64,000 nt of DNA from Edaphobacter aggregans DSM 19364 (GCF_000745965.1 NZ_JQKI01000005.1:176577-240576); one strand, 5' to 3'; positions 18,827-28,376 are shown, counted from the first letter of the stretch. Translations and numbers: made by a program. The notes: generated by a model not told the origin, from the letters alone.

Positions 18827-19783
18827 ATGGAATCGCGTTCCAACACTCGCATCATCCTCTGGCTAGCGGCCGCGCTCTTCGCGCTCTTCATCGCCTTCCA
18901 GCTGGTTCAGCCGCGGCTCGTTAATCCTCCCGTGACGGCTGAGCTCGCTGCGCCGCCCGAGGTCAAGCGCATCCTCAAGACCTCCTGCTACAACTGCCAC
19001 TCCAACGAGACGCAGCTGCTCTGGTACGACCGCATCGCGCCAGCATCCTGGCTTGTCGCAAGCGACGTCTACCAGGCGCGCAAGCACCTCAACTTCTCCG
19101 AGATCGGCAAACTTCCCGCCGCGCAGCAGAAGGCCGCGCTCTACGAGGCCGTCAACATGATCCAGCTCGGCGCAATGCCCCTACCCAGCTACACGATGCT
19201 CCACCCGCAGGCCCACGTCTCGTTTGGAGACCTCGCGGTCCTCAAGAACTACCTCAATCCTCCAGCCCCCACGCTCGCTCCCGACGAGGCCGCAAAGACC
19301 GCCGCCGACGCGCAGTACGAGCACTTAATTCACGCCGGAGCCGCACCCCTCACCGTCGAGCCCGCGCCCAACGGCGTCCCCTACATTCCCGGCTACAAGG
19401 ACTGGAAGGTCCTCAGCACCACCAACCGCTTCGACAACAAGACCCTGCGCGTCATCTTCGGCAACGACGTCGCGATGAAGGCCATCGCCGAGCACCACAC
19501 CAATCCCTGGCCCGACGGAACCACCTTCGCCAAGACCGCATGGTTCCAGCAGATCGATGCGAATGGGGACACTAAAACCGGAGCCTTCTTTCAGGTCGAG
19601 TTCATGATCAAGGACGCACACAAGTACGCCTCGACCGAAGGCTGGGGCTTCGCACGTTGGCGCGGAGCTGACCTGAAGCCCTACGGCAAGGACGCCGCCT
19701 TCACCAACGAGTGCACCGGCTGCCACGCGCCCCTTCGCCACAACGACTACGTCTACAGCTTCCCGCTGGAGGGCCAGCAATGA
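18827..19783 (+). CDS. Haem-binding domain / cytochrome P460-type protein
   Basis: 318 residues, anchored by an N-terminal TM/signal (IILWLAAALFALFIAFQLV). The first domain (about 35-150) is the haem-binding type with CYNCHSNETQLLWYDRIAPASW. The second (about 170-315) is P460-like with a second haem motif NECTGCHAPLRHNDYVY near the end. It is likely a periplasmic dihaem protein; a redox role is inferred. ATG 18827 has only a weak AAAG upstream. The stop overlaps the start of the next gene, so the two are coupled. Confidence 0.85.
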   Translation: MESRSNTRIILWLAAALFALFIAFQLVQPRLVNPPVTAELAAPPEVKRILKTSCYNCHSNETQLLWYDRIAPASWLVASDVYQARKHLNFSEIGKLPAAQQKAALYEAVNMIQLGAMPLPSYTMLHPQAHVSFGDLAVLKNYLNPPAPTLAPDEAAKTAADAQYEHLIHAGAAPLTVEPAPNGVPYIPGYKDWKVLSTTNRFDNKTLRVIFGNDVAMKAIAEHHTNPWPDGTTFAKTAWFQQIDANGDTKTGAFFQVEFMIKDAHKYASTEGWGFARWRGADLKPYGKDAAFTNECTGCHAPLRHNDYVYSFPLEGQQ

Positions 19784-20268
19784 CGCCGCGCATGAAAGCT
19801 CTCGTCATCATCGCCGCAGCAGCGCTGCTTCCCCTCGCAGGCTGCACCAGCAAGCCCACCGCGTCCACCGTCAACACAGAGGCCTTGCTCACCGGCAAGC
19901 TTCCCTACAACCCGCTCGCATGGAAGGTCGTCACGTCGTGGGTCAACGAGCGCAACGGCACCATGTCCACGCTCTACGGCAACGACGTCGCCGTCCAGTA
20001 CGCGCGCTCCAACTCCGCGCACGCCTATCCCGCAGGCTCCGTGCTCGCACTCGTCACCTGGGCGCAGCGCGACGATCCGCACTGGTTCGGCGCAAAGATC
20101 CCCTCCGCTCCGCAGTCGGTCGAGTTCGTCCTCGTCCCGTCCTCGCCTGCAGCCAGCTCGTCGTATCAGCGCTACCAGGGCTCGCCGCTCGCTCTCTCGC
20201 CTGCGACCGGCGCAGACGCCGCACGCATCGACTATCTCATCACGCAGCGCGCCGCCGTCATGCCTTAG
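19780..20268 (+). CDS. P460-like lipoprotein
   Basis: 162 residues from ATG 19780, which overlaps the upstream TGA. MKALVIIAAAALLPLAGC is a lipoprotein signal (lipobox LAGC). WKVVTSWVNERNGTMSTLYG followed by NDVAVQYA resembles the part of the preceding protein that reads WKVLSTTNRFDNKTLRVIFG, so this looks like a haem-less, shortened paralogue of the P460 module; no CxxCH is present. Its 3' end overlaps the convergent EamA gene by 11 bases. Confidence 0.78.
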   Translation: MTPRMKALVIIAAAALLPLAGCTSKPTASTVNTEALLTGKLPYNPLAWKVVTSWVNERNGTMSTLYGNDVAVQYARSNSAHAYPAGSVLALVTWAQRDDPHWFGAKIPSAPQSVEFVLVPSSPAASSSYQRYQGSPLALSPATGADAARIDYLITQRAAVMP

Positions 20269-21190
20269 CCGGCTTGCTGCTCTTGCGCAGGATCAGAAAC
20301 ACGCTGACCAGCACCAGCGCGGCCCCTGCGATGCTGTGCGCCGTAATCGTCTCGCCCGCGGCAAAATAGCCGAGGGCCACCGCCACCACCGGGTTCACAT
20401 ACGCATAGCTCGACACCGTGCTCGCCGGCATCCTTCCCAACAGCCACACATACGCCGTGAACGCCAGCAGAGATCCGCACACGATCAGATAAGCCAGCGC
20501 CAGCGCAGCGTCACGCGACACGTGCGGCCACGGGCGCAGCTCACCGAAGGCCGCCGACAACAACAGCAGCACCGCGCCACCGATCATCATCGCGCCGCCT
20601 GAGGTCACCGCACGCGACTCCGGCAGCACCATCCTGCGGCTTAGCACCGTGCCCAGGCACCATCCCGCCGCCCCCACCAAGGTCGCGACGCACGGAACGA
20701 TCGGCAGATGCTGATGCGGGTCCGGCAACAGCAGCACGCCCACACCGCAGAACCCCAGCAGCACGGCACCAATCAGGCTCCAGCGAAACGGCTGCATGCG
20801 AAACACCAGCATCTCGAACGCGATCGTCATCAGCGGAACCGTCGCCGCCAGCACCGCCGCAATCCCCGAGGGCACATACTTCTCCGCCCAGAACAGCGGA
20901 CCATAGTCCACCACAAACATCAGCACGCCCATCAGCGCCAAGTTGCGCCACTGCTCGCGCGTCGGCCGCGCCGCACCCCTCACCCACATCCACCCAAACA
21001 GGATCGCTCCGGCAAGAAACATCCGCGTCCCTGCGGCAAACAGCGGAGGCACCTCATGCACCGCGACGCGTATCGCGAGGAACGTCGTCCCCCACAGAAT
21101 GTAGATCGCGAGAAACGCCAGCACCACGCGCCCGTCGAAGCGCCTCGCCCGCCTCTCGCCCCTCACGACCTCCGCCGCTGCCTCTCCCAT
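20258..21190 (-). CDS. EamA/DMT family transporter
   Basis: 310 residues and 10 TM helices in two EamA repeats (about 20-155 and 165-300). The motif IYILWGTTFLAIRVAVHEVPP and the paired ...YAYVNPVVAVALGYFAAGE are characteristic of the YedA-like subgroup of drug/metabolite exporters. Substrate unknown; family members export amino acids or metabolites. Confidence 0.88.
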   Translation of the reverse strand: MGEAAAEVVRGERRARRFDGRVVLAFLAIYILWGTTFLAIRVAVHEVPPLFAAGTRMFLAGAILFGWMWVRGAARPTREQWRNLALMGVLMFVVDYGPLFWAEKYVPSGIAAVLAATVPLMTIAFEMLVFRMQPFRWSLIGAVLLGFCGVGVLLLPDPHQHLPIVPCVATLVGAAGWCLGTVLSRRMVLPESRAVTSGGAMMIGGAVLLLLSAAFGELRPWPHVSRDAALALAYLIVCGSLLAFTAYVWLLGRMPASTVSSYAYVNPVVAVALGYFAAGETITAHSIAGAALVLVSVFLILRKSSKPAKA

Positions 21191-21279
21191 AGCTGCCTCT
21201 ACTCTACCGATGAACTATCCTGTAGAAGACACATCTTCGCGAGGCCCGCGCGGCCGTCGTCACAAAAGGAACCATTCTC

Positions 21280-22377
21280 TTGCCATTGAACTGTGGAATC
21301 GTCGGCCTGCCCAACGTGGGCAAGTCCACCATCTTCAACGCGCTCACCTCGGCCAAGGCCCAGGCGGCGAACTATCCCTTCTGCACCATCGACCCGAACA
21401 CCGGCACCGTCACCGTGCCCGACGCCCGTCTCGACCAGATCACCAAGCTCGTCGTGCCCAACCGCACCGTCCCCACGACGATGGAGTTCATCGACATCGC
21501 CGGCCTGGTCGAAGGCGCCAGCAAGGGCGAGGGCCTCGGCAACCAGTTCCTCGGCCACATCCGCGCCACCGACGCCGTCTGTCACGTCGTCCGCTGCTTC
21601 GACGACCCCGAGGTCGTCCACGTCGCCGGCTCCATCAATCCGCTGCACGACATCGACATCATCAACACAGAGCTTCTGCTCGCCGATCTCGACACCGTCG
21701 AGAAGCGCGCCCAGCGCGTCGAAAAGCTCGCCCGCAACACCCAGGACGCGAAGATCAAGGCCGAAGCCTCCGCCGTCGCCAAGCTCAAGGCCACGCTCGA
21801 GGCCGGCAAGCCCGCACGCATCGCCGACCTCACCGACGACGAGCGCATCGCCGCGCGCGAGCTCTTCCTCATCACCATGAAGCCGCAGCTCTACGTCGCG
21901 AACGTCGACGAGGCCGGCCTCACCAACGGCAACCCCTACACCGGGGCCGTCGAAAAACGCGCCGCCGAAGAGAACGCGCAGGTCGTCCGCATCTGCGGAG
22001 CGCTCGAAGCCGAGATCGCCCAGCTCGACCCCGCCGAGCGCACCGAGTTCCTCGAGTCCGTCGGCCTCCACGAGCCCGGCCTCAACCGCCTCATCCACTC
22101 GGCCTACCGCCTGCTCGACCTGATCACCTACTTTACCTCAGGCGTCCAGGAGGTCCGCGCCTGGACGATCAAGCGCGGCACCAAAGCGCCGGGCGCGGCA
22201 GGCGTCATCCACTCCGACTTCGAGCGCGGCTTCATCAAGGCCGACTGCTACTCCTGCGATGACCTCTTCAAATACGGCAGCGAACAGGCCGTCAAAGAAA
22301 AAGGCCTCCTCCGCTCCGAAGGCAAGGAGTACGTCGTCAAGGACGGCGACATCCTCTTCTTCAAGTTCAACGTCTAG
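21280..22377 (+). CDS. ychF: Redox-regulated ATPase/GTPase YchF (OLA1 family)
   Basis: 365 residues. G1 motif GLPNVGKST (residues 9-17), TMEFIDIAG (G3), a central coiled-coil insertion (EKRAQRVEKLARNTQDAKIK), and a C-terminal TGS domain with GAAGVIHSDFERGFIKADCY. The YchF proteins bind ribosomes and prefer ATP over GTP. The TTG start at 21280 is supported by AAAAGGA 9 bases upstream and by homology to the family N-terminus. The last 51 bases recur, degenerate, at 23224-23274, and a partial copy of the tail follows the stop directly at 22378-22398. Confidence 0.95.
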   Translation: MPLNCGIVGLPNVGKSTIFNALTSAKAQAANYPFCTIDPNTGTVTVPDARLDQITKLVVPNRTVPTTMEFIDIAGLVEGASKGEGLGNQFLGHIRATDAVCHVVRCFDDPEVVHVAGSINPLHDIDIINTELLLADLDTVEKRAQRVEKLARNTQDAKIKAEASAVAKLKATLEAGKPARIADLTDDERIAARELFLITMKPQLYVANVDEAGLTNGNPYTGAVEKRAAEENAQVVRICGALEAEIAQLDPAERTEFLESVGLHEPGLNRLIHSAYRLLDLITYFTSGVQEVRAWTIKRGTKAPGAAGVIHSDFERGFIKADCYSCDDLFKYGSEQAVKEKGLLRSEGKEYVVKDGDILFFKFNV

Positions 22378-22455
22378 TACTTGAAGTTTAACGTCTGGCA
22401 GGCGCGTAGGCCCGTCACTCTAGTGTGCTGGTTTGGCGGGCCATCCCCCCCTGCG

Positions 22456-23193
22456 CTAAAAGTAGTCCCACCTACCGCCTGCAGCCCTTCGTGGGTGATG
22501 TTCGTGATATTTCATCACGTTCTCCTCCCAGTCATCGTAGGTTCCTTCCTTCAGGTTGTTCTCTAACTGTCCAGGGCCGCTGCCAAGGGCGTCCATCACG
22601 AGCGTCTGCTTCTTTGCGACGACGACAGGCGCAGCGTTCGACTGAACAACTGCGCTTCCGGAAAAGACTGCTAACTCCGCCGCTGAATCGAAGAAGCTCA
22701 ATCGTAGATGCGTCGACCGGTTGACAGTAATCTTTCTACTGCCAACGATCAACGTAAAGTCGTTGTTTTTGGTGTCCTGAAGGTTCACATAAATCGTCCC
22801 CACATCTAATCGGATCGCTGAGGACTGCGCGCCTGTGCTACGCAGCACAAGTCGTGGAAATCGAACGCTTGTAGACGGAGTCAGCCGCAGCCTGCTCGTG
22901 TCGTCGAACTCGACCTCCGCATAACCGTCAGCCGTTAACAGCTTCAATCCCTCAACAACGGGCATATTACGCATGGCGACTTCAACTCCGCGTCCACGCC
23001 CACGGTCGAGACCTACTTGCCCTCTGGCATTGCTGAGCCTGACGATCCGCACATGGGAGTCGCCCGCGCCCAATCCCTTTTGGGCATCTGCGTTCTCTTC
23101 ATGGTGGACAGACGCATTTTGCGCAGCTTCCTGGCCAACAGAAACCGGCAGCAATGTCGTCATGCAAAGCAGAAGCCGTAGCAAGCTGGTCAT
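22456..23193 (-). CDS. FecR-domain protein, copy 1
   Basis: 245 residues with a signal peptide (MTSLLRLLLCMTTLLPVSVG). The beta-helical FecR-like domain spans about 45-205 (HVRIVRLSNARGQVGLDRG ... ADGYAEVEFDD ... VGTIYVNLQ ... ELAVFSGSAVVQ). It is a paralogue of the next gene with conserved motifs throughout, but is less GC-rich and lacks the C-terminal YDPNDPSFYG tail. It lies between ychF and a fossil copy of the ychF tail, so it belongs to a tandem-duplicated block. Unlike classical FecR it has no TM helix and no sigma-factor partner nearby. Confidence 0.85.
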   Translation of the reverse strand: MTSLLRLLLCMTTLLPVSVGQEAAQNASVHHEENADAQKGLGAGDSHVRIVRLSNARGQVGLDRGRGRGVEVAMRNMPVVEGLKLLTADGYAEVEFDDTSRLRLTPSTSVRFPRLVLRSTGAQSSAIRLDVGTIYVNLQDTKNNDFTLIVGSRKITVNRSTHLRLSFFDSAAELAVFSGSAVVQSNAAPVVVAKKQTLVMDALGSGPGQLENNLKEGTYDDWEENVMKYHEHHPRRAAGGRWDYF

Positions 23194-23223
23194 TCAGGTT
23201 GCCTGGTTTTTTCGATCACAGCC

Positions 23224-23274
23224 GACTACGTCGTCAAGGACGGCGATATCATGTTCTTCAAGTTCAACGTGTAA
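23224..23274 (+). pseudogene. Fossil duplicate of the ychF 3' end
   Basis: Sixteen codons plus stop read DYVVKDGDIMFFKFNV, against EYVVKDGDILFFKFNV at the real ychF end (22327-22377). 45 of 51 bases are identical. There is no upstream frame or start. It lies between the two FecR-domain genes and marks a tandem duplication of (ychF tail + fecR). Confidence 0.9.
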
Positions 23275-23295
23275 ACGCGAAGCGCCACGCGCCTC

Positions 23296-24117
23296 TCATT
23301 TCCAGCCCCCCCCAATCGCGCTCCAGCCGTAGAAACTCGGATCATTCGGATCATATCTATAGCCACCCTCGAGCGAGTTACCCTTCGCGTACCGGTCGTG
23401 ATACTTCTGCGCGACCTTGTCCCAGCCGTCGTAGGGAGCCTCTTCCACCTTCTTCGTCAGCTCACCCTGGCTGTGGGTATCCGCAACGTCTACCGACAGC
23501 GTCTGCTTCTTTCCCACCATCACCGGAGCCGTGCTCCCATCCACCGTCACGTTGCCGGAGAAGACCGCCACCTCCGCCTTCGTGCCGTCCAGCTCGAGCC
23601 GCATATGTGTCGCGGGCTGCACCTCCATCCTCCGGCCCCCTCCGGCCACCACCGTGAACTCATCGGCCTTCGTCTTCTCGCGGCTCACATACACCGTCCC
23701 GCGGTCCACCCTCACCATCGTCGCCTTCGCGCCCGTCGCGCGCGTCACCAACTGCGAGAACTTCACTACCGTCCCCGGCCCCAGACGCATCGTGCTGCCG
23801 TCTTCAAACTCCACCTCGGCGTAACCCGCGCCGTCCGCCGTGCCCAGCAGCATGCCCTCCACGATCGGCATATTCTGCGTCGCCTGCTCCATGCCACGCC
23901 CCGCGCCGCGATCCATCCCCACCTTGCCCTGCGCATGACTCAGCCGCACGATCCTCACGTGCCTATCCCCGAGCAGCTTCGTCCCCAGCGGATCCGGAGC
24001 AGCGGACGCCCCCGTCTTCTCCGCCGTAGGCTCCGTGACAGCCTGTTTCGTCGTCTGCGCAGCAGACCCCGCCGCCAACGCCACAGCCAAAACGCTCAAC
24101 CCAGCCAGTCTGTTCAT
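23296..24117 (-). CDS. FecR-domain protein, copy 2
   Basis: 273 residues from ATG 24117 (MNRLAGLSVLAVALAAGSAA, signal peptide). FecR-like domain about 55-215: HVRIVRLSHAQGKVGMDRGA, AGYAEVEFEDGSTMRLGPG, RGTVYVSREKTKADEFTVVA, AEVAVFSGNVTV. The C-terminal tail is rich in Tyr/Asp/Pro (YRYDPNDPSFYGWS). Such soluble exported FecR-like proteins are common in Acidobacteria; function unknown. It is the better-preserved member of the pair, with host-like GC. The frame is open upstream to 24147 but the signal peptide fixes the start. Confidence 0.86.
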   Translation of the reverse strand: MNRLAGLSVLAVALAAGSAAQTTKQAVTEPTAEKTGASAAPDPLGTKLLGDRHVRIVRLSHAQGKVGMDRGAGRGMEQATQNMPIVEGMLLGTADGAGYAEVEFEDGSTMRLGPGTVVKFSQLVTRATGAKATMVRVDRGTVYVSREKTKADEFTVVAGGGRRMEVQPATHMRLELDGTKAEVAVFSGNVTVDGSTAPVMVGKKQTLSVDVADTHSQGELTKKVEEAPYDGWDKVAQKYHDRYAKGNSLEGGYRYDPNDPSFYGWSAIGGGWK

Positions 24118-24241
24118 AGCCGCCTCGCAGCGACCCAAAGTATACACCCACTCTACGTTGACCGTTCGTCTAAGTTCCCATCTTTCTGATGGATGCCGTA
24201 CGCAAACGGAACGGCTCGGCGAGGTAATCGATTACGTTGCG

Positions 24242-25093
24242 CTACGCGTCCTTCTCGATCACAGCCTCGGGCCGCTGCGCATACTCCGCCCACGAGCCAT
24301 CATAAAGGCTCACCTGCGTCGCCCCGGCAATCTCAAGCCCCAGCGCGATCACCGCAGCCGTCACGCCCGACCCGCACGTCGTCGTCACCGGCTGATCGAG
24401 CCTCACGCCCTTCCCCGCAAAGATCTCCCGCAGACCTTCCGGGTCCTTCATGCGGCCGCCCTCGGCCAGCTCTGTAAACGGAACCGAAGTCGCCCCCGGC
24501 ATATGCCCCGAGCTGATCCCCGCCCGCGGCTCCGGAGCCGTCCCCACAAACCGACCTGCCGAGCGCGCGTCCAGAATCTGTATCGTCTCTTGAGTCCGCC
24601 GCGCGATCATCCCCTGCACCTGCCCGAAGTCCCTCACGGCATCGCGATCCAGCCGCGCAGTGAAGCTCGCCGACTCGCGCTTCACCTCGCCCGACTCCAC
24701 CGGAAGCCCCGCCTCCACCCACGCCGGCAGGCCGCCGTCCAACACATAGACCTCTTTCGCCCCAAACGTCCGCAGCATCCACCACGCGCGCGGCGCCGAG
24801 AACACACCCACCTGCTCGTAGACCACGATCGTCATCCCGTCGCCCATGCCCATCTCCGACATGCTCCGCGAGAACTCCTCCTCCGTCGGCAACATATGCG
24901 GCAGCGAGGTCGCATGATCCGAGAGCTCGTCGATGTCGAAGAACACCGCGCCCGGAATATGCCCCTCCCGATACCGCGCCCGCGTATCCACCGGAGGAGT
25001 CACCCCCACCGGAGGAAGCGTTGCGTCCAGAACGACGACACCCGGATCTTTGAGACGGTCCCTAAGCCACAACATCGAGACAAGAGGATTCAT
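24242..25093 (-). CDS. sseA: 3-mercaptopyruvate/thiosulfate sulfurtransferase
   Basis: 283 residues, two rhodanese domains. The N-terminal inactive domain contains ATLPPVGVTPPVDTRARYRE and GHIPGAVFFDID; the C-terminal active domain has DARSAGRFVG and the active-site loop TTTCGSGVTAAVIAL. The CGSGVT form is typical of 3-mercaptopyruvate sulfurtransferases rather than thiosulfate-preferring rhodaneses. It transfers sulfur to cyanide or thiol acceptors. Length fits the family. Confidence 0.92.
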   Translation of the reverse strand: MNPLVSMLWLRDRLKDPGVVVLDATLPPVGVTPPVDTRARYREGHIPGAVFFDIDELSDHATSLPHMLPTEEEFSRSMSEMGMGDGMTIVVYEQVGVFSAPRAWWMLRTFGAKEVYVLDGGLPAWVEAGLPVESGEVKRESASFTARLDRDAVRDFGQVQGMIARRTQETIQILDARSAGRFVGTAPEPRAGISSGHMPGATSVPFTELAEGGRMKDPEGLREIFAGKGVRLDQPVTTTCGSGVTAAVIALGLEIAGATQVSLYDGSWAEYAQRPEAVIEKDA

Positions 25094-25241
25094 GCAACCA
25101 GCTTACAGAACGAGATGCTCCACGTCCGGGAAGATGCTGTCAAGTGCCGGAACGCCAGTGAGGTGGGGTGTACCCTCATGTTCCGGTCCGAAGATCCGCG
25201 CCAATCTCCTCTTCACTTATCTAGACTGAAAGAGGACAGCA

Positions 25242-26438
25242 ATGAAGAAAAAACTACGCATCGGAATCCTCTTCGGCGGACGCTCGGGAGAGCACGAGGT
25301 CTCGCTCCTCTCCGCCGCCTCCATCCTCAAGGCCATCGACAAGAAGAAGTACGACGTCGTCCCCATCGGAATCACGCGCGAGGGCCGCTGGGTCACCGCC
25401 GATGACGCCCACGCCTTGCTCACAGGCTCGCAGCCGCCCGAGAACCCGCGCCTCGCCGGCGATCCTGAGGCCACCCCCACCGCCGCGGTCATCAAACGCG
25501 GCGAGGCCATCATCGTCCCGCCCGTGCCAGCCGAGTCGCTCCAGCCGCTCGAACTCCACGCCGCCGCCGAGCTCTCCCCGGCACGCCCAGCACTCGCGCT
25601 CGACGTCGTCTTCCCCGTCCTGCACGGGACGTTTGGTGAAGACGGAACGATTCAAGGGCTGTTTGAGCTCGCCGACATCGCCTACGTCGGCTCCGGTGTC
25701 CTCGGCTCCGCCGCCGGCATGGATAAGGCCGCCATGAAGAAGCTCTTCGCCGCCGAGGGCCTTCCCCAGACGCCCTACCTCGCCGTGCTGCGCAGCGTGT
25801 GGCGGGGCAACCCGAAGGCCGCGACCAAAAAGATTGAGACCGCGCTCCGTTACCCGCTCTTCGTGAAGCCCGCGAACCTCGGCTCCTCCGTCGGAATCAG
25901 CAAGGTCCACGACCGCAGCGAGCTCGCCGCCGCTATGGACCTCGCCGCCAGCTTCGACCGCAAGCTCGTCATCGAGCAGGGCGTCGGCGGCCCCGGCGCG
26001 AAGCCCCGCGAGCTCGAGGTCGCCGTCCTCGGCAACGACTCGCCCGAAGCAAGCGTCGTCGGCGAGATCGTCCCCGGCTCCGAGTTCTACGACTACGAGG
26101 CCAAGTACCTCTCCGACGCGAGCGTGCCCATCATCCCGGCCAAACTCACCGCCGCCGAGTCCAAGCAGATCCGCCAGATGGCCATCGAAGCCTTCAAAGC
26201 CTGCGACTGCTCCGGCCTCGCAAGAGTCGACTTCCTGATGGAACCCGCAAAGGGAAAGACCAAGCCCCGCATCTACCTCAACGAGATCAACACGCTCCCC
26301 GGCTTCACCAGCATCAGCATGTACCCCAAGCTCTGGCAGGCCACCGGCCTCCCCTACAAGCAGCTCATCGACCGCCTCATCCAGCTCGCCGTCGAACGCC
26401 ATCGGGAAAAGCACCAAACCCGGTTCACCCGCGTCTAA
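25242..26438 (+). CDS. ddl: D-alanine--D-alanine ligase
   Basis: 398 residues, ATP-grasp. LRIGILFGGRSGEHEVSLLSA is the N-terminal Ddl signature; FPVLHGTFGEDGTIQGLFEL is Ddl signature 1; LFVKPANLGSSVGISKV and YLNEINTLPGFTSISMYPKL are the ATP- and product-binding segments. It makes the D-Ala-D-Ala dipeptide for peptidoglycan. Slightly longer than E. coli DdlB because of an insertion at about 55-100. GAGGA lies just upstream of ATG 25242. Confidence 0.96.
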   Translation: MKKKLRIGILFGGRSGEHEVSLLSAASILKAIDKKKYDVVPIGITREGRWVTADDAHALLTGSQPPENPRLAGDPEATPTAAVIKRGEAIIVPPVPAESLQPLELHAAAELSPARPALALDVVFPVLHGTFGEDGTIQGLFELADIAYVGSGVLGSAAGMDKAAMKKLFAAEGLPQTPYLAVLRSVWRGNPKAATKKIETALRYPLFVKPANLGSSVGISKVHDRSELAAAMDLAASFDRKLVIEQGVGGPGAKPRELEVAVLGNDSPEASVVGEIVPGSEFYDYEAKYLSDASVPIIPAKLTAAESKQIRQMAIEAFKACDCSGLARVDFLMEPAKGKTKPRIYLNEINTLPGFTSISMYPKLWQATGLPYKQLIDRLIQLAVERHREKHQTRFTRV

Positions 26439-26486
26439 AACTTCAGACGCCGGGCCAACACCACTCAAGAAGCCTCGGGAGCAGCA

Positions 26487-27110
26487 GTGGACACCATCGG
26501 TCGGCCAGTCGCTCAACCCGTTCGCAGCCCGGTATCCGCCGCAGCGTCGTTCGCGCTGCACGCCTTGGTTTTCTCTGTCCTGCTCTATCACGGCCGCCAC
26601 TGGATCGCACCCATCCGCTATCCCGGCACCGCGCAGGGCCACAACATCGTCCTCAACTACCTGCCCGGACGCGCCCCCGCCGTCGCACCGCCGCCCAGAG
26701 CGCAGCCAATCGAGACAAAGAGCACCCTTGCTCTCAAAAAACCTGAACCGACGACGCCGACCCAGACGTCGCCCAACCGCAACTCACCAGCCTCGGATCA
26801 TCCCGACTCCGCCAGCGGAGCTGACGCACTCGGCTCCGGCAACATCAGCATCGCGCTCGCAAAATATTTCCCGCGCCCCAAACCCGATCTCACAAAGCTC
26901 CCGAGCGGCACCAGGTGCGATGTCATCCTCGACATCACCATCGACGAGAACGGCCGCATCTCGGACCTCAAGCTGATCAAAGGCGTCGAGCAATCCGTCG
27001 ACGAGGTCGTCATCGCCACCGTGCGCAGCTGGACCTTCAACCCCGCCAACCGCGACGGCCAGCCCGTAGCCAGCGAGCAGGAGCTCCGCTTCCACTACGA
27101 AAAGGGCTGA
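26487..27110 (+). CDS. TonB-family energy-transducer-like protein
   Basis: 207 residues. One N-terminal TM (about 17-35, AASFALHALVFSVLLYHG), a Pro/Thr-rich periplasmic spacer (about 50-110), and a C-terminal TonB domain (about 120-207: CDVILDITIDENGRISDLKL ... VIATVRSWTFNPANRDG). It could energise one of the many TonB receptors of this organism. The GTG start at 26487 has GGGAG upstream. The gene lies 48 bp after ddl and converges on ilvA with only 3 bp between stops. Confidence 0.84.
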   Translation: MDTIGRPVAQPVRSPVSAAASFALHALVFSVLLYHGRHWIAPIRYPGTAQGHNIVLNYLPGRAPAVAPPPRAQPIETKSTLALKKPEPTTPTQTSPNRNSPASDHPDSASGADALGSGNISIALAKYFPRPKPDLTKLPSGTRCDVILDITIDENGRISDLKLIKGVEQSVDEVVIATVRSWTFNPANRDGQPVASEQELRFHYEKG

Positions 27111-27113
27111 GCG

Positions 27114-28355
27114 TCAGATCACGCGGCTGTACACATAGCCGCCGTCATCAAGCGCCGCCAGCAGCTCCTGCACCTGCTCCGGGCCGCGCGTCTCGAGCGT
27201 AATGTCGATCGTCGTGTCGCCCAGGTTCACGCCGTAGTACGCGCGGTTGTAGAGCGTGTCCACGATGTTCGCACGATGCTGCGCGATCAGCTTTGTGAGC
27301 TCGGCCAGCGCGCCCGGCTTGTCCAGCAGGTGAATCCGCAGGCGGATCATGCGGCCGTCCTGCACCAGGCCGCGCTCGATGATGCGGCTCAGCAACGTGA
27401 CGTCGATGTTGCCGCCGCCGATCACCACTGCCGTGCGCAAGCCATCGAGCGACGTCTTCTTCTGGATCAGCGCCGCCAGCCCCGCCGCGCCCGCGCCCTC
27501 GGCCAGCGTCTTCTCGCGCTCGAGCAGTGTGAGGATGGCCGACGCGATCTCGTCCTCGTCGACCGTCACAATCTCATCGACGTAGCGCTCGACCACCGGC
27601 AGCGTCACCTCGCCCGCGCGACGCACCGCAATGCCATCCGCAATCGTTGTCCCCGGAGGAATCGTCACCGGCTGATGCTGCTCCACTGCAACCGCCATCG
27701 AGGGCAGCCGCGACGTCTGCACGCCAACGACCCTGATCGATGGGTTCGACTCCTTGATCGCGCACGCCACACCGCCGATCAGCCCGCCGCCGCCGACCGG
27801 AACCACGACTGCCTCGAGCCCCGGGACCTGCTCGAGCAGCTCGAGGCCAATCGTTCCCTGGCCCGCCATCACCGCCGGATCGTCGAACGGATGGATGAAG
27901 GTCATCTCCTGCGCCGCGCAGATGCGGCGAGCCTCTTCGTACGCCTCGTCGTAGTTCGCGCCGTGCAGCACGACCTCAGCGCCGAAGCCGCGCGTCGCCG
28001 TGACCTTGACCAGCGGAGTCGCGAGCGGCATCACGATCAGCGCGCGAATCCCGCGCTTGGTCGCGTGATACGCCACCCCCTGCGCATGATTGCCCGCGCT
28101 CGCCGCCACCACGCCGCGCCCGGCCTGCTCCGGAGTCAGCAGCGCAATACGGTTCAGCGCGCCGCGCTCCTTGAACGAGCCCGTCATCTGCAGGTTCTCG
28201 AGTTTCAGATAAACCTGCTGCCCGGTCAGCGCCGACAGCATCTGCGAGTACGCGCACGGCGAACAGTAGATCGCCCCGCGCAGCCGCTCGCGCGCAGCTT
28301 CCACATCGGCCAGGCTGATCATCATGTCGCTCACCACTCGCTCCGTCGTGCTCAA
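27114..28355 (-). CDS. ilvA: Threonine ammonia-lyase (threonine dehydratase)
   Basis: 413 residues, PLP-dependent fold type II with C-terminal ACT domain. LENLQMTGSFKERGALNRI contains the PLP lysine; VVPVGGGGLIGG is the phosphate-binding glycine loop; the ACT domain spans about 325-413. It converts threonine to 2-oxobutyrate for isoleucine synthesis. The single ACT domain resembles the shorter TdcB/IlvA form. The TTG start at 28355 is supported by AAGGAG exactly 7 bases upstream. It is the distal gene of the aromatic operon, 21 bp after tyrA. Confidence 0.93.
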   Translation of the reverse strand: MSTTERVVSDMMISLADVEAARERLRGAIYCSPCAYSQMLSALTGQQVYLKLENLQMTGSFKERGALNRIALLTPEQAGRGVVAASAGNHAQGVAYHATKRGIRALIVMPLATPLVKVTATRGFGAEVVLHGANYDEAYEEARRICAAQEMTFIHPFDDPAVMAGQGTIGLELLEQVPGLEAVVVPVGGGGLIGGVACAIKESNPSIRVVGVQTSRLPSMAVAVEQHQPVTIPPGTTIADGIAVRRAGEVTLPVVERYVDEIVTVDEDEIASAILTLLEREKTLAEGAGAAGLAALIQKKTSLDGLRTAVVIGGGNIDVTLLSRIIERGLVQDGRMIRLRIHLLDKPGALAELTKLIAQHRANIVDTLYNRAYYGVNLGDTTIDITLETRGPEQVQELLAALDDGGYVYSRVI

Positions 28356-28376
28356 AACTCCACTCCTTCTAAAACA

